Assembly: GCF_041260155.1 (NCBI RefSeq)
Contig: NW_027248277.1
Coordinates: 17,457,872-17,521,871, forward strand
Source of the DNA: Ptychodera flava
Taxonomy: Eukaryota; Hemichordata; Enteropneusta; Ptychoderidae
Reading direction: 5' to 3'
DNA: 64,000 nt
The notes under the pieces were generated by a model, which was not told the DNA's origin, ran no database searches, and saw nothing but the letters and a program-made list of their open reading frames with translations. A program made the position numbers and the translations under genes. Position 1 is the stretch's first letter; the number at the start of each line of letters is the position of its first letter. Positions 11,035 to 23,652 of this stretch are shown here, in pieces.

Positions 11035-11384
11035 ACGGGCGTTATACGTGCTGCATTCATCGCCATAAGCTTTCCCACACAAGTAAAACATTACCGTTCA
11101 CACTAATCCAAACTTCCCTACAAATATCCGAAGCGAAACAAACATTTTTATTAACACAAACAATCGGATAAGAATGAAGGATCACATATTCGAAACAAAT
11201 CAAACACAATCTTGACACAAAAACATTTGGATAGTTAGGTGGGGAGCCTCTTTCACATATTTTACAAAGTGACCCCAGGGAAGTGACTAGATGTTTCTCT
11301 CTATACATCCAGCTATTCTTTAAAACCTAGTCCTTTCCAATTTGTAGAGACTGTAAGTTGTCATCCTCATTGTTGTCTTACAAT

Positions 11385-11580
11385 CATGCAAAATTATGCA
11401 TCTTTTATTGGATTGTATAAAGGTGCATAATATTAATGAGCCATTAAACCCTTTTATACGAGTGCATAAAAGATGCATACAGGCACCACCACTGACATCC
11501 TGTTTACACACCTTTATGCACTGCACGCGCACAGGAGGTGACCAACTTAATGCAAATTTATGCAATTGCATAAAAAAGTT
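11385..11580 (+). promoter_or_regulatory. TGCATAA/TTATGCA motif cluster upstream of copy B exon 1
   Basis: Same block as upstream of the other copies, ending about 50 bp before the ATG at 11632. One internal stretch has changed (GCACGCGCACAGG in place of GCATAAAG...), so one motif is lost relative to copy A. Confidence 0.4.
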
Positions 11581-12002
11581 AAATTTGGATTTCATCCTGT
11601 GATAGATTTGAGATTGGGTTAGTAGTTAATCATGGCACTGTCTGAAGCTGGAGTTAAACGCATTAATATTACTGTGGATGAAAACAATCCCGAACCAGGG
11701 GCGCTGGAGTTAATGAAGACAGTCAGACCTGAATGGATGGCCAAGAATATACAATTCAAGGTGACTAAATTTTAATTTTGCTGCGTTTCCTGTTTCAAGT
11801 AGACACGAAAGCCCAACTTCAAATCGATATCGCGTAACGCGACTCTACTTCGGCAGAGGCATTATTAATTTACTAAGATGTAACTACCGTGGACGAAAAC
11901 GACAATTCTCCGCGCTGAGTTAAATTTATGTCCGCGCTGTGTTAAATTCATCTCCGCGCGGTGTAAAAAGCTCCGCGCTGTGTTAAATTTGTGTCCGCGC
12001 TT

Positions 12003-12147
12003 AGCTGCAATAATTGTAGCCTTGGTTGTTGGTGGGCATTGGGCTTCTGTCGTGCGGCTCGCACTTGCCTCTTGGTTGGGGCAAGGCGCGAGCCGCACGA
12101 CAGAAGCCCAATCCCCACCAACAACCAAGGCTAAAATTATTGCAGCT
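12003..12147. mobile_element. 145-bp hairpin inside the GCGCGGAG array, copy B
   Basis: Same element as at 8490-8635, with arms TAGCTGCAATAATTGTAGCC and its complement. The array around it spans about 11905-12225. Confidence 0.58.
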
Positions 12148-12949
12148 AGTCCGCGCTGTGTAGAAATCTCCGCGCTGTGCTTATATTTGTCTCCGCAGTG
12201 TGTTAAATCTATCTCCGCACTGTGTAAACTTGCTGATTTAATTCAGTATTTTTGTCCACAATATTTTGTTTGCAATTGACACATCTAGAATTACAACCAT
12301 TATATGAGTACATTGTATTGTTATTGTACACAATTATATTTTTATTCAGCATTGAGCTCCTTTGTACAGAATATGAATGAACTTCATATGTATACTTATT
12401 GTGTTCACAAGCTAATACAATAGAGCTACCTTTTGGTAGCTCCATGCTAATACTGGCCATTCAAATTACGGTGGTCAGAGTCATCGCCACAGCATACTGA
12501 CCCGAGTGATGACTCTGGGCTTGACACAAACGCGATTGATATTTAATAGTCAACAGTAAACTGGACCCAGGTCAACTTGACCCCGTACGTTAGCCAACTG
12601 ACCCCTAAAATATTTTGCCAAAGCCCCGGGCCCTGATCGATTTCACTCAAAACGTTTATTTTGGAGGTTACGATTTACTACTTGCAGTGACATTCTGGGA
12701 CGTAATGAACGCAAATCAAAAACCGACCCCTGGGAACTCTTTGACTTTCATCGTAAAGGTGATCAAGATTAAATACATGTACATATCAAAAATTCGTGAG
12801 ACCTCTCAAATTAATTGATTTGTGTATAAATAGGTGTGCCTTTTAGACAGCATTGGCAAAATAAGTATAACACACAGATCATCCTATAAATAATCATCAA
12901 ATGTTACTTTTACAAAATAACAAAATATTTAACAAAGTTACGCCGTACA

Positions 12950-14610
12950 GCTTCTTGCTTGTCAGCGTACACTTTGTCAATACTGTTTCAAACAACTGAG
13001 GCATATTAAAGTTTAGTTCTGACACAGTCCCTCTATCCACGTGGTTCTGATGAACGTTGTGTAAACTATGAGCAATGCATCCACAAGCCACTATGGCCAA
13101 AAGGCACCCCCTTTGGTACAGTAATAGCGTCCAACTTTTTGCAACACATTAACAATCTTTTCCCGTTTTTTTAGCATGCCAAGTAGCTTTCAATCATCAG
13201 TGATAATAGAAACAACATCATTTGAAAAAGTTAACTTGGTGTCTAGTGTCACCCTTAGATCACTATAACTACAGTCCCTACCTCCATGCTCAGAGGGACT
13301 ATGCTATCACTATAATCTGTCTCCAAATTGAGTGCATCAAAGTTATAAGGCCTTTCAATAGGCAATCTTTTCAAAGAAAGGCTGAGTACTACAAACTTAG
13401 CATAATTAAGACGCATTTTCCATTTTTCACATCACGTGGACAAGTGATATCCTTCTGTAACATTGAACAGTCATTCACACTATCTATTATCTTAAGGGCA
13501 TTCGTTGGCGCCAGATTGTCTCATCAGAAAATTTACCAACAAGATTATAATTTCATTGGAAAATAAAAGGCTATCACATCCCAATAATCCTCTTTCAGAC
13601 CAGAACAATGGCAATCCCAGGGATCGCCAGACATGCCTTTAAACAGCTTCAGATCGTCTGCAAAGCCTAATGAGCCACACTTAAAATTGCCAAATTGGTC
13701 ATTTAAATAATGAATGAAACACAGTGATCCTATTTGTGACACCTGGGTGGAACCCCTGACTTCCCTGAACAAGGGTCTGATCTACACCCTTTAACATTAA
13801 CTACCTTCGATCTATCAGTTAGTTAGCTTACAAACCAGTCAAGGAGGGTCGTCTTGTATTCCATACTTACTAAGTGTGTGAACTAAATATTTATGATATA
13901 CTTTGTCAAATGCCTTAGAAAAATCTGTATTTTGACATCCAACTGTTTTGCCTCATTAACAGCAATACGAGCTTCATTAGCAAGACAGATAGATCAAATT
14001 ATCGCCCCGACGAAAAACCATGTTGTTGTTCAGATGAAACACTCTTTACATGGTTATATACTAGCCTTGGTATCATTTTCTCACACATTTTTGAAATAAG
14101 AGGGACACTTGGCGATAATTTCTTACGTTTGTTTTGGTACCCTTTTTGTGTATAGGTACTAGGTACAAGCAAAAGATTTATTCAGCTTTCGTGAAACCCC
14201 GCTCATGGATAGACCGATTATATATGAACGTTAATGGAATGGAAAAGTGAATCAGCACATTTCTAAACTATCGCTGGCAAATTATCATCACCCATTGCTT
14301 TATGTTTATTCAGGACTTAAAGTTCTAACTTAACCTCTGACACAGAAAATGAACCTAAGCTATGGATCATATTTGGGTTTCTAATTCAGGATTGGTATTA
14401 ATGACATCATTTGTAAAAACAGATTCAAAAAAGGTATTGAAAATATCGGCCTCTGAGCTTGCTCGTCACAAGGCTTATAGTACAAGGTATACGCGACTTT
14501 GTCTCTTTCATACAGGCTGTAGCAAAAGAGAAAAATCGCTTGGGTTGTTCTCGAGATCTCCTGCAACAGAAAACAACATAGTCATTGTATATTATAGTTC
14601 ACAGTTGGAT
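12950..14610 (-). mobile_element. LINE ORF2 relic, uninterrupted (copy B intron 1)
   Basis: The only copy without the foldback or 450-bp insertions. On the minus strand it keeps the polymerase motif GFADDLKLFKGMSGDPWDC (about 13610-13670), preceded by QLDVKYTDFSKAFD-type sequence with frameshifts. Jockey/CR1-type reverse transcriptase by motif order. It lies antisense to the kinase gene, as in the other copies. Confidence 0.65.
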
Positions 14611-17600
14611 TCATAGTGTGACATTCGTTTGGCTCCGAGAGAGAAATTTACTCAAATAGCCACACCTCCACCTCTATTTCTCCGGGGTCTATCACGCCTG
14701 AACCATAGGAATTCATCAAGCAGTTCATGGTCTCGTATAAAAGGTATGAACGGGCTTCACTGTCATACACAGTGTCAGGCGGAGTTCTGAGAAAAATTAC
14801 ATGTAAAATCAAATTAAATTACTAAAACTATGGAAGCTCTTGTGTGACTGTAGCTTGACAACAGGTGACCCGTGGTCCGTACATATATCATAAGGAAGAA
14901 ACAGAATGACCCTCAACACAAGTGGCTACTAATCAAAAATGATTCGAAGAGATAAACTTTTAATAGGAGGTACACTTGTTCGGGGTTAAGGTGGAGTTGA
15001 CCTGAGGTCTAGTTGACTAGGGTCCAGTCGGTTTTGGAGTCCAGTTATCTTAACCGATCAATACGCCAAGGCTTTCCCTTAGCTTTATGTCAATTCCTCA
15101 TTATTCTGCTTTCACAAAAAGAGTGAGGGGGCTGGAGGATTTCAGGGGGATTCGAAAATTTCGAAAAATAAAAATGTATGAATTTTGTATAAAAATAAAC
15201 AAGTAGGCCTAATATCAGGGCATAAGCTGCAACTGTTGATATTGTTTCAATATCTGTATGAATATTTGTCAGATACAGTTTCTTGCTGTCTCCCTAAAGC
15301 ATGCTGAAACACGCAATGTTCATGTTTGCACAGGTAGTGTTGAACATTTTCGAGCAGAACTTCCCATAACATATTTATATTTTCTTTGTGTGCATACATC
15401 CCTATAAATATGCTGTATCATAATCGGGGGATTTGAAAAAAATGATCATATAGACGGAGGGACTTTTAGGGCATTTAGGGGACCTGAAAAAAAAGAGATT
15501 TCAATCGCTATTCCTCCAGCCCTCCCTTCACCGTTATTTGTGAGCGTAGCCTTATCCTTGCCACGGTTTCCTACATACCTGAACAGCAGAAGCCTTCATC
15601 GTTGGTGTAAACGACTTGACAATCGACGCCAACTAATGAAGGCAGCATAGATTAATTTTTGATAAGCAATGTTATTCACAAGGTAATACTGTCGATGTTT
15701 CTCTTTGTAGTTGACTTGAGTTTAGCAATCCATGCTGTAATAGTTACGTCATAAAGCCAAAATATTTATTGTGCTGGGATTATTTCAGGGAACAAAACGT
15801 GCTGGGATTACTTCAGGGAACAAGACCATGACAACCCCGATCAAGATGTCGATATCTTTATATCATGACATGTCAATAAACCTTGAAAAACAAAAGATTT
15901 ATCAGGCCAGCCACGCATGGCGTAATCGTCCAACATGTATGATACACATTCGCATACAAGTATATTATCCTGGTGTGACTGTCGAATTTTGAATCAAGAA
16001 CCATCATCTAATACGATATCAATTTTTTATTTTACATTTCAGGTGTTTACGGGTGGCATTTCGAATAAGTTGTTCGGTTGTTATTTGCCTGAAAACACAC
16101 GTGACATGGTTTTAATTCGCGTTTACGGAAACAAATCAAAATTGATGGTGGACAGAGTAAAAGAAATAGAAACCTTTCAGGTCTTATTCAAAGCCAAGTG
16201 TGGTCCTGAACTTTACTGTTGTTTCAATAATGGACTTTGTTATCAGTTTATGCCTGGTGAGACAATAGATTCACACATGGTCAAGTCAGAGAAAGTATAT
16301 CCGTGAGTATTCGAAAATCTTTTGCATCAGTGTTTCAAATTGGTATCATTGGGTGGGTACTTTAACAATGCTCAATGTTTTGCTCTTTTCACTTTGCAAA
16401 GCAACCTATGATTACAAAATCAAACAATTTAAATAGATAGTGACAATAACTCAACAGTTTAACTATCACGACAATCAACATATCTCTAATCAACAGTATA
16501 AGTGTCACATGATTTTTAAGTGCATTTTTGAGATTTGAATTGGCATTCTCTGTCAAAGCAGAATCCCATACAGTTCTAGATTAGCTTTTATTTGAAAAAA
16601 GCTGTAGCAATTGAGACATTGCTTAGTTCAAAATGAACACTTGTTAGACACTCATGTGCTGATATTTGAAGAAATTGTACATTAGCAAATATATCAGAAG
16701 AGTAAATTTTATTGGATGAGCAAATGCATCATGTTAATTTTGGTAAGCCTATTACGCTAGTTTTGCAATTGAGCGGTCTGAAGGTCACAATAGGCAAATC
16801 TTGGATGCAGAATGAAAGTCAACAGTGATTGAAGCCTTGTGACGAACAGACCAACGATGAATGCATGAAGGTATTTATATGAAGTCTTGGTGTATTTCCC
16901 AGGTTAATTGCCAATAAAATGGCAAAACTGCACACTCTTAAACCGGAAGATGGTAAGCAGATTTTAAATGCTGGATTATTCCCAACTATGAAAAAATACT
17001 ATCAGATGATTCCAAGGGAGTTTGAAAATGAAGAGGTGAACAGAAGGTATAATCCATGACATGTACTATTCAATTTATCCTTCGGTAATTCCATAGACTT
17101 CTATTTCGGAGAATTAGGAATGACAGATATTTCAACAGAAGATAAAAATATCAGCAGTCTGAGAGAGGAAGAGAAAAATATTGCAGAGAAGGCCCAAGTG
17201 ATGGGAGAGAATGATGAAACAGAACAGAAAGAGGCAAACAAGCGGACAAAATCTGATAGAGAAAATTTATAAACCCGCGAATGATAAATGATGATAAATC
17301 ATAAATGATGAGTTATATCTTGGAATTTGCGACTTAACTTTATAGTTAGCGTTCCTCCTTAACATATGTCGGTGAATATCCTTCATTCCTCTGTCGTCGA
17401 TCCCAGTTTGTGTACTTTCGCGTGTTAATTTCTGTAAAAATCCCCCACAAGTGCATTTTTGCTATCCCCTGCCTGTATATCATCCCTTCACACACAGGTT
17501 TCAAGAAAATATTCCGAGCTATGACCAACTTGGAAAGGAGATTGAAGAGTTGGAGACAAAGTTGGTTCCATTGAATTCACCAATGTGTTCTGTCATAATG

Positions 17601-17699
17601 ATTTATCATCTGGAAATATAGTGTACGACGAACAAAGTGGTAAGTGAAATAATTATCGATTTGTATGAACCTATTCGAATGTCTAATATTAGTAATACA

Positions 17700-17805
17700 T
17701 TTCGTTAGTCCATCCATCCATCCATCCATTCAGTCAGTCAGTCATTCTGTCCAGTCATTCTGTCATTCATCGATCCATCCATTCATTCATTCAAAAAGAG
17801 TACTG
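17700..17805. repeat. Short (CATC/CATT/GTCA)n minisatellite, copy B intron 4
   Basis: About 100 bp of TCCATCCATCCATTCAGTCA-type units. It is the short allele of the 1.45-kb array at 37625-39080 in copy C. The copy D version is at 63460-63540. Confidence 0.7.
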
Positions 17806-17911
17806 TTTATTCTTGAGGTACGAAGATGCTATATAATTTTTTTCAGCCAGTATTCCCATAAGTCCTCAAATTTCTATGGTGTGGTTTAAAACAATAAAGC
17901 AGTCAACAGTT

Positions 17912-18344
17912 AAAGGGGAAGTTCACCAAGTTCACGGGTATGGCCCTGCATTGTCCATTCACAGCAACACAGTAGTAAACAGCAACACAGAATCTGACAG
18001 TGTACAGTTTATTATAAGTGATTTATCGTTTATGCAAGGATACTCAGTATAAACAAAAGTTATGTAAATACGCACAGTCTGGTTTGCGCGTGGGCGAGTG
18101 GACAATGCAATACCCATGGGAAGATGTCCCCTCCATATCAGGTGATGCAAGTTCCAAGCCTGGAGCTATTTTCCCATGATTCAAATTACATGGGCAATAA
18201 ATATCCTGTACTATTTTTATCGGTTTTTGTAAAAAATCGCGCGAGTTATAAATGGCGAAAATAGGTTTTCCGGGGTAAGCGACCACAAACTAGCACATAA
18301 TGTAAAAATCATCCTTGGTGAACTTTCCCTCTAAAAAAGTTACT
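17912..18344. mobile_element. MITE with GGGGAAGTTCACCAAG ends (copy B intron 4)
   Basis: Terminal inverted repeats AAAGGGGAAGTTCACCAAG (left) and CCTTGGTGAACTTTCCCT (right). It is bounded by the 12-bp direct repeat CAGTCAACAGTT at 17900-17911 and 18345-18356. Matching elements are at 37084-37513 (C) and from 63652 to the window end (D). Confidence 0.5.
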
Positions 18345-20275
18345 CAGTCAACAGTTGAGAAATAACAGATTAGCAAGCCATTTGTGAAACACCCTAAACA
18401 TTCTTCGAACTTTCCTAAATGAAACTTTCATCCATTCTCTTACCAAATCAAGAATAAAAATCAGGGGTCACCTAGCTAAGTTTTTCTCAAGAGAAACAAA
18501 TTACCTAACATTAAGCGCTCTTTGAAAGTCAAAATGGCCGCTATCTCTTTGTAACTATACATGAAAAAATAAAATTTGATAAACCATGACAAGATTTTTC
18601 TTACTCTGGGAGCTTTGAAATGAGTCCCAACAAGCAGTAGACCAGGAAAGAATCATAAATATTTGAGAGTTTTAATAGCTGTCCCCAAGGTGCATTTCTC
18701 ATCTAATCTAGTGTCTGCCGTACTTCCATGTTTGTTTGTATGATAATCAAGAGCTCGGCCCGTAGAAATCACCTTTGGCATCGCATTTATGCTTTTCTAA
18801 TTAATAGACACGTTGACGTGACATTATTCAGATGAATATCACAAATTTAAAATCATAAAAAGATTTCAACCACTCCAAAATTCAAAATTATCAAAACAAG
18901 AGAAAATAAGAAATCTAATTAGTAGGAGACTAAAGATACCATTGAATTATATAAAGCACCGAAAACTACGAAAGGAAACATCTTACGAAAGTTACGCTGA
19001 ATACCAGCAAATCACACAATTGTACTTACTTAAAATATTTGTATTTCAGAAGATATTGGGTTCATCGATTTTGAATTAGCGCTTTTCAACTACCAAGGTT
19101 ATGACATTGCTAGCCATTTCTGTGAGTTTATTGGTAAGATTAAAATTGGTTTTTATTTACCTTCATTCATTCAGTATTCCTTGATAATGCAAAGACGTTC
19201 TTAGATTTACGTTCCATTCCTTGACCACATATCATGAACACCTTTAAACCCTCCTTTTTAACAATTATCAGCCTGTTCTTACAGGAGGCAAAATTTTTAA
19301 GAGATTTTTCTTGCAGTATATTTCATTTGTCGATGTAATCCTACAGTCGCATAGCTATCACCGACGAATTTTGTGTTTATCATAACTTCACACAACATCA
19401 AGCAAATTTGCTCTGATGTTATGATATGGTGCGTGAGCTATACTTGCTCTACCCCATATTTCAATATGTCATTTCAATCTTATATTATTATATGACAGAA
19501 ACGCTTACATTACCAATAGAGATTCATTTTCGTTGGTAAAAATGTACACACCGAAAACGTTATGGTCCGTGGTACATATAGCATTGGGTTTAATATCATT
19601 TGGCTGTTTCTTTCCAGGACTCCACGGGATGGACTTCGACAAGTACCCACAGAAGGAATTTCAACTCAAATGGTTGAAAACGTACCTTAGCGATTGGTAT
19701 ACACTGTCTGGAGTCAACAAAGATGTCACCGACGAGGACGTGGAAAAGCTATACGTCGTTGTCATAAATTTGCCTTGGTAGGTGGGCAGTGCTTCAGTAC
19801 AATATTTCGGTGGCAATTTTGCACTTCTTTCATAATTTATGTAAGCTTATAGACGCGTAGTCTTCTTGTATATCAATAGTGTGATACTTAAGTACCAGCA
19901 ATGCCAATGTCACGTCATGATGAGACTAGTGCCAGATATCGGTAACCTTTGGTCTTTCAGATCAAATTTCATGCCAAAACAATGCATCTGGACATTGAAA
20001 AGTTAAAGGCACTGTTCGCAATCCCTGGGATCGCCTTTGTTCTTGTCTGTAAGAGGATTATGGAGGTGTGATAGCCTTTTAGTTTCCATTGAAAGTGTAA
20101 TCTGCTTGGTAAATTTTCTGATGAGACAATCTGGTACCAACACAGGCTTTAAACTGGCCATAACCCCTCTGTCCTTTAGATCACACCACGGAACAAGTTC
20201 ATATGCAAGCTTACTTCATTGCTGACTGATGTTAGACGGGGGTTAAACTTTTTTGTTTCGATAGTTGACGGGCCC

Positions 20276-20290
20276 TATATACATACAAAC

Positions 20291-20321
<31 letters not shown>

Positions 20322-20605
20322 CATACATACATAACATACATACATACATACATACATACATACATACATACATACATACATACATACATACATACATACA
20401 TACATACATACATACATACATACATACATACATACATACATACATACATACATACATACATACATACATACATACATACATACATACATACATACATACA
20501 TACATACATACATACATACATACATACATACATACATACAAACATACAAACATACATACTTACGTACGTACGTAAGTACATACATACATACATACATACA
20601 TGCAA
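20276..20605. repeat. (ACAT)n microsatellite, copy B intron 6
   Basis: About 325 bp of nearly pure CATA/ACAT tetranucleotide, ending with AAACATACAAACATAC and ACGTACGTACGT variants. Tyr-Ile-His-Thr and Met-Tyr-Val-Cys open frames across it are artefacts of the repeat. Copy C has a different compound repeat at the same place (34750-35124). Confidence 0.95.
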
Positions 20606-22337
20606 ACTTAAGGAAGGTATTTCTGGTTTCTTGGTAATATTGCTTAGAAAATATGGGTACTAAAAACACACAGTCACTAAATAAACAGCAACAATACTAT
20701 ACATATACGGTCTAGCGCTCCAGTTTAAAAGTGTTCCAGAATGATTGTGTAAGGGTTGCTGGTAAATATTGTCGTATCATACGGTTACTTGGAAAGAACA
20801 AGGTCTTTATATCACTATCTTAATATCAAGCATTACTACAGTTTACTGCAGTGAGTAAAGATTGATATTTGCGTATTTATGGACAACATTGTGGACTGTT
20901 TACTTTGTTAAACTGACCATATGTTCAAATTGAATTTGTTTGACCAATACTTGATCTCCACAGGCATTTGGGCTTCATTGGGCTTTCAGCAGGGTTGTAC
21001 CTATAATTTAATTTTGTTTTACAGAGGTTGCGATCGTTGTCTTATTTCAACATTGATAACGTCGTAAAAACAATATCACAGATAATATATGTCATTTACC
21101 ATTTTGTGTGACGTATTTCATTTATTTTACACATTTCATTTATTCTGATTTTCTTTGGTTTTATTTCTTAGGCTGCTCATTTTTATTGCGGACTTTGGGG
21201 TTTGAAACAGACAGTGCATTCCACCATTGACTTTGATTATCTCGGGTAAGTTACTGTAATGTGTGCCACTACTTGCCACTACTTGAAAATGTTGAAATAC
21301 ACAAAAGCAACATGTTTACTCTGTTTTCTTGTCAGTTTATAAGTTAAATGTGCGCCACTTCACAAATAGGAATTATTTCCTTTTTTTAACAACTTTTTGA
21401 ATGTCACATAATCTTACCTTCGATTCATCATATACTGTTGTAAAGTGGATTGTGAAATTATTTCACAGATTAATTGCTAGGCTTTCAAATTCCGTTGTGG
21501 AATACAGAAAGCAGTTGATTTAAAATATAAGTTGCTAGAGGGAGGGTGAGTTATCTGAACATGAATTTGTCGTTTGAGTATTGCCAATGATAGGAATCAG
21601 GTCGAATATGATTGAAATATCGTCAGGAAACGTCACATTTTCATTTACATTTGATAAGTCTTCGCCATTCAATTATGAAACTGCGGGATCTTTTAAATAT
21701 TATATGTCGCTTCCTAAATTTTTATTCTAGCCGGTATGTTAAAGTCAACAAGAGGATCTATAATAGCAAGCTGTATACTTTCACTGTACAATCTTAAGCT
21801 CGTAAGTTCTTTAAATGTGATACATCTTCAAGATTCTTATAATTTCTTTTATCTTTATAGGTTTTCAATCCAAAGATTTGGGGAATACTTCCGCAGGAAG
21901 CAGGAGTTTTTAGCTTTGCAGATGCCAAGTGACTAAAACCTAAAACAAATCGCAGCCCTCGATTCGGCCAACCTTGGTGAAAATGAGAAAGAAACACAGA
22001 TCTGTTATAATTATCAATGTTAAAGGGCAATATTGCACTAGTATCAATGAAAAATGAAGTTTTAAAGGAAACGAGACAAACCTCCCATGCATTCCAGACC
22101 ACTATGATTGACAATACGAAAGGTATAAGTGCAAATGAAAGGCGTATCCGTACATCTGTGCATCTTTCGCATGACGAGCGATCATAAGTTTGATTTGAAA
22201 GAAGTGTAACTTTATGCTAATCAGCAGATTTCTGGCTTTACCTTTTTCTCCTGTTTTCAACATTTCAATAAATTTTAACCCCACTTTGGCTGGGCACAAT
22301 TTTATAATATTACCACGTTATGTTATTTAAATGCTAT

Positions 22338-22838
22338 TGTTACGACAGAAAAAGGCGGCGAAGTCTGCAATTTTCTTAAAATAAATTTATTAAAATTAAT
22401 AACTAAGTCTATGAGATTAAGTAAAAATTACAAAACAGTACAGAGATTGCAGTAGTTAGCTTAGCTGACAACGCAAAACTCCTGAAATACAGTCCCCAAG
22501 GAGTTGAGTCCAGACAGACTCTGATGAGTAAGGAGTGAATGCTTCTCTGGCTGCAGGCTTGATGAGGTCTGAACCGTGCAGTGTTCACAGAGAAAAATCT
22601 AGCGTGAAGGTCTACGTCTTGAAAAGAATATGACGTGAAATCCGAAAAAAAGTCTGGTGAAAATCTTTGCCGTCCCGTATTTATAATCCAAAGAAGAAAT
22701 CCCTAGAAAATTACAGACTTTCCGTTGATATGCTAATAACGGTTCTAAAAGTATCTTCACTTGTAGTAAACCTGACCTTCTGAGAACGTTCTAGACTATG
22801 GTAATTGGAGAGAATGACCTACATAACACACTGTAACA
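22338..22838 (-). mobile_element. Solo LTR-like element, copy B 3' flank
   Basis: On the minus strand it starts TGTTACAGTGTG and ends CTGTCGTAACA (TG...CA ends with a TGTTAC/GTAACA inverted repeat). It has a TATAAATA box at 22678-22685 and AATAAA at 22386-22391. About 501 bp, with no internal retroviral-type genes nearby. No clean target duplication was found. The copy C counterpart is 32466-32846 with an internal deletion. Confidence 0.55.
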
Positions 22839-23163
22839 AAACGGCAATTTTGTTTGGCATTAAAGGTCTTACATTTTGAATTCGAGTAATTTCAATTTTG
22901 TTCATGTTCTTCCAACCCCTACTGTTTTAGAATGAGATAGATAATGCAAAACAGAATTTTCGGTTTTTCTACAAATAGTCGTTTCATATGAGGTATTAAA
23001 TTTCATGTAGTATCAAGGTTTGGATCAAAATCAATATTATCATTAAGTCCAAAGTTGACGTTTTCTACCCCAAATATGTACCCCTTCAAGTAAACTCTCG
23101 CTACCTTTACTAAGAAATTTGCATGCCACCTTCGATAAGAAACATTTGTTCGAAAACAGTGTC

Positions 23164-23652
23164 TTAGGGGCCGTCAATAATAAAAGCTGACGCACGACAA
23201 ACGTAATTCTTGCGTTTAGGGGGGAGGGGTAAAAGCTCTTTTCGTTTCGTGTGTGTCAAAATCGCAAAAGGATTTTCTATTGTTTTCGAAGTGCGACTTT
23301 GCAGCGAGAACGCAAAACTACCTTCGCGTTCATCGAGAACAGAATGACCACACAATACGGAGACAGAAAAGACAACGAAAAGACATGAAGGTGAAATAAA
23401 AACTTATATGGTTTTTCAATGTGAAACATGTATGTGAAACATTTTCATACGTGCGAAATACACGTGCCCTTCCGGTATTTTTCATGGGCGTGCGGATCGG
23501 AGAGGTGCGTGTGGGTTTGTCAGACACGGCATCATAATACGAAATTGATTTCGCATAAGAACTTTCGTTTTGAGGGGGGAGGGAGGGGGTTTCAAGTAAA
23601 ACGAAGGAATTACGTTTCTTGTGCGTCAGCTTTTATTATCGACGGCCCCTTA
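23164..23652. mobile_element. 483-bp MITE with TTA target duplication (Harbinger-like), copy B only
   Basis: The element is 23167-23649, flanked by TTA at 23164-23166 and 23650-23652. Terminal inverted repeats of about 42 bp begin GGGGCCGTCAATAATAAAAG and GGGGCCGTCGATAATAAAAG. Copy C carries the empty site (about 32140-32150). A 3-bp TTA duplication and GGG ends suit PIF/Harbinger elements. No transposase frame. Confidence 0.65.

Larger units (their letters stand above)
11632..21936 (+). pseudogene. Ethanolamine kinase-like gene, copy B (all 8 exons, two 1-nt deletions)
   Basis: Exons: 11632-11760, 16043-16302, 16903-17046, 17498-17639, 19050-19133, 19618-19777, 21172-21245 and 21861-21936 (TAA stop). 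Every border is GT/AG and the phases match copy C. The start ATG follows AATC and is the first codon of the conserved MALSEAGVKR segment. Family landmarks are ISNKLFGCY, the Brenner phosphotransferase motif HNDLSSGN, the metal-binding IDFE motif and the C-terminal RFGEYFRRKQEFLALQMP. Exon 4 lacks one T at about 17584 (CAATGTG versus CAATTGTG), just before the HND codons. Exon 6 lacks one A at about 19763. Without those two losses the frame would run through. This could be a recent pseudogene or an assembly error. An AATAAA at 22267-22272 is a candidate polyadenylation signal. Exon 5 differs strongly from copy C. Confidence 0.8.

Noticed and set aside
17120..17275. Charged 50-codon frame MTDISTEDKN... 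between exons 3 and 4
   Set aside because: Frame is broken in copy C and there is no acceptor in front of it, so an alternative exon is not supported.
20219..20669. Long open frames rich in Tyr-Ile-His-Thr or Met-Tyr-Val-Cys
   Set aside because: They are translations of the ACAT microsatellite in several frames at once. The same applies at 25676-26337 and 34706-35180.
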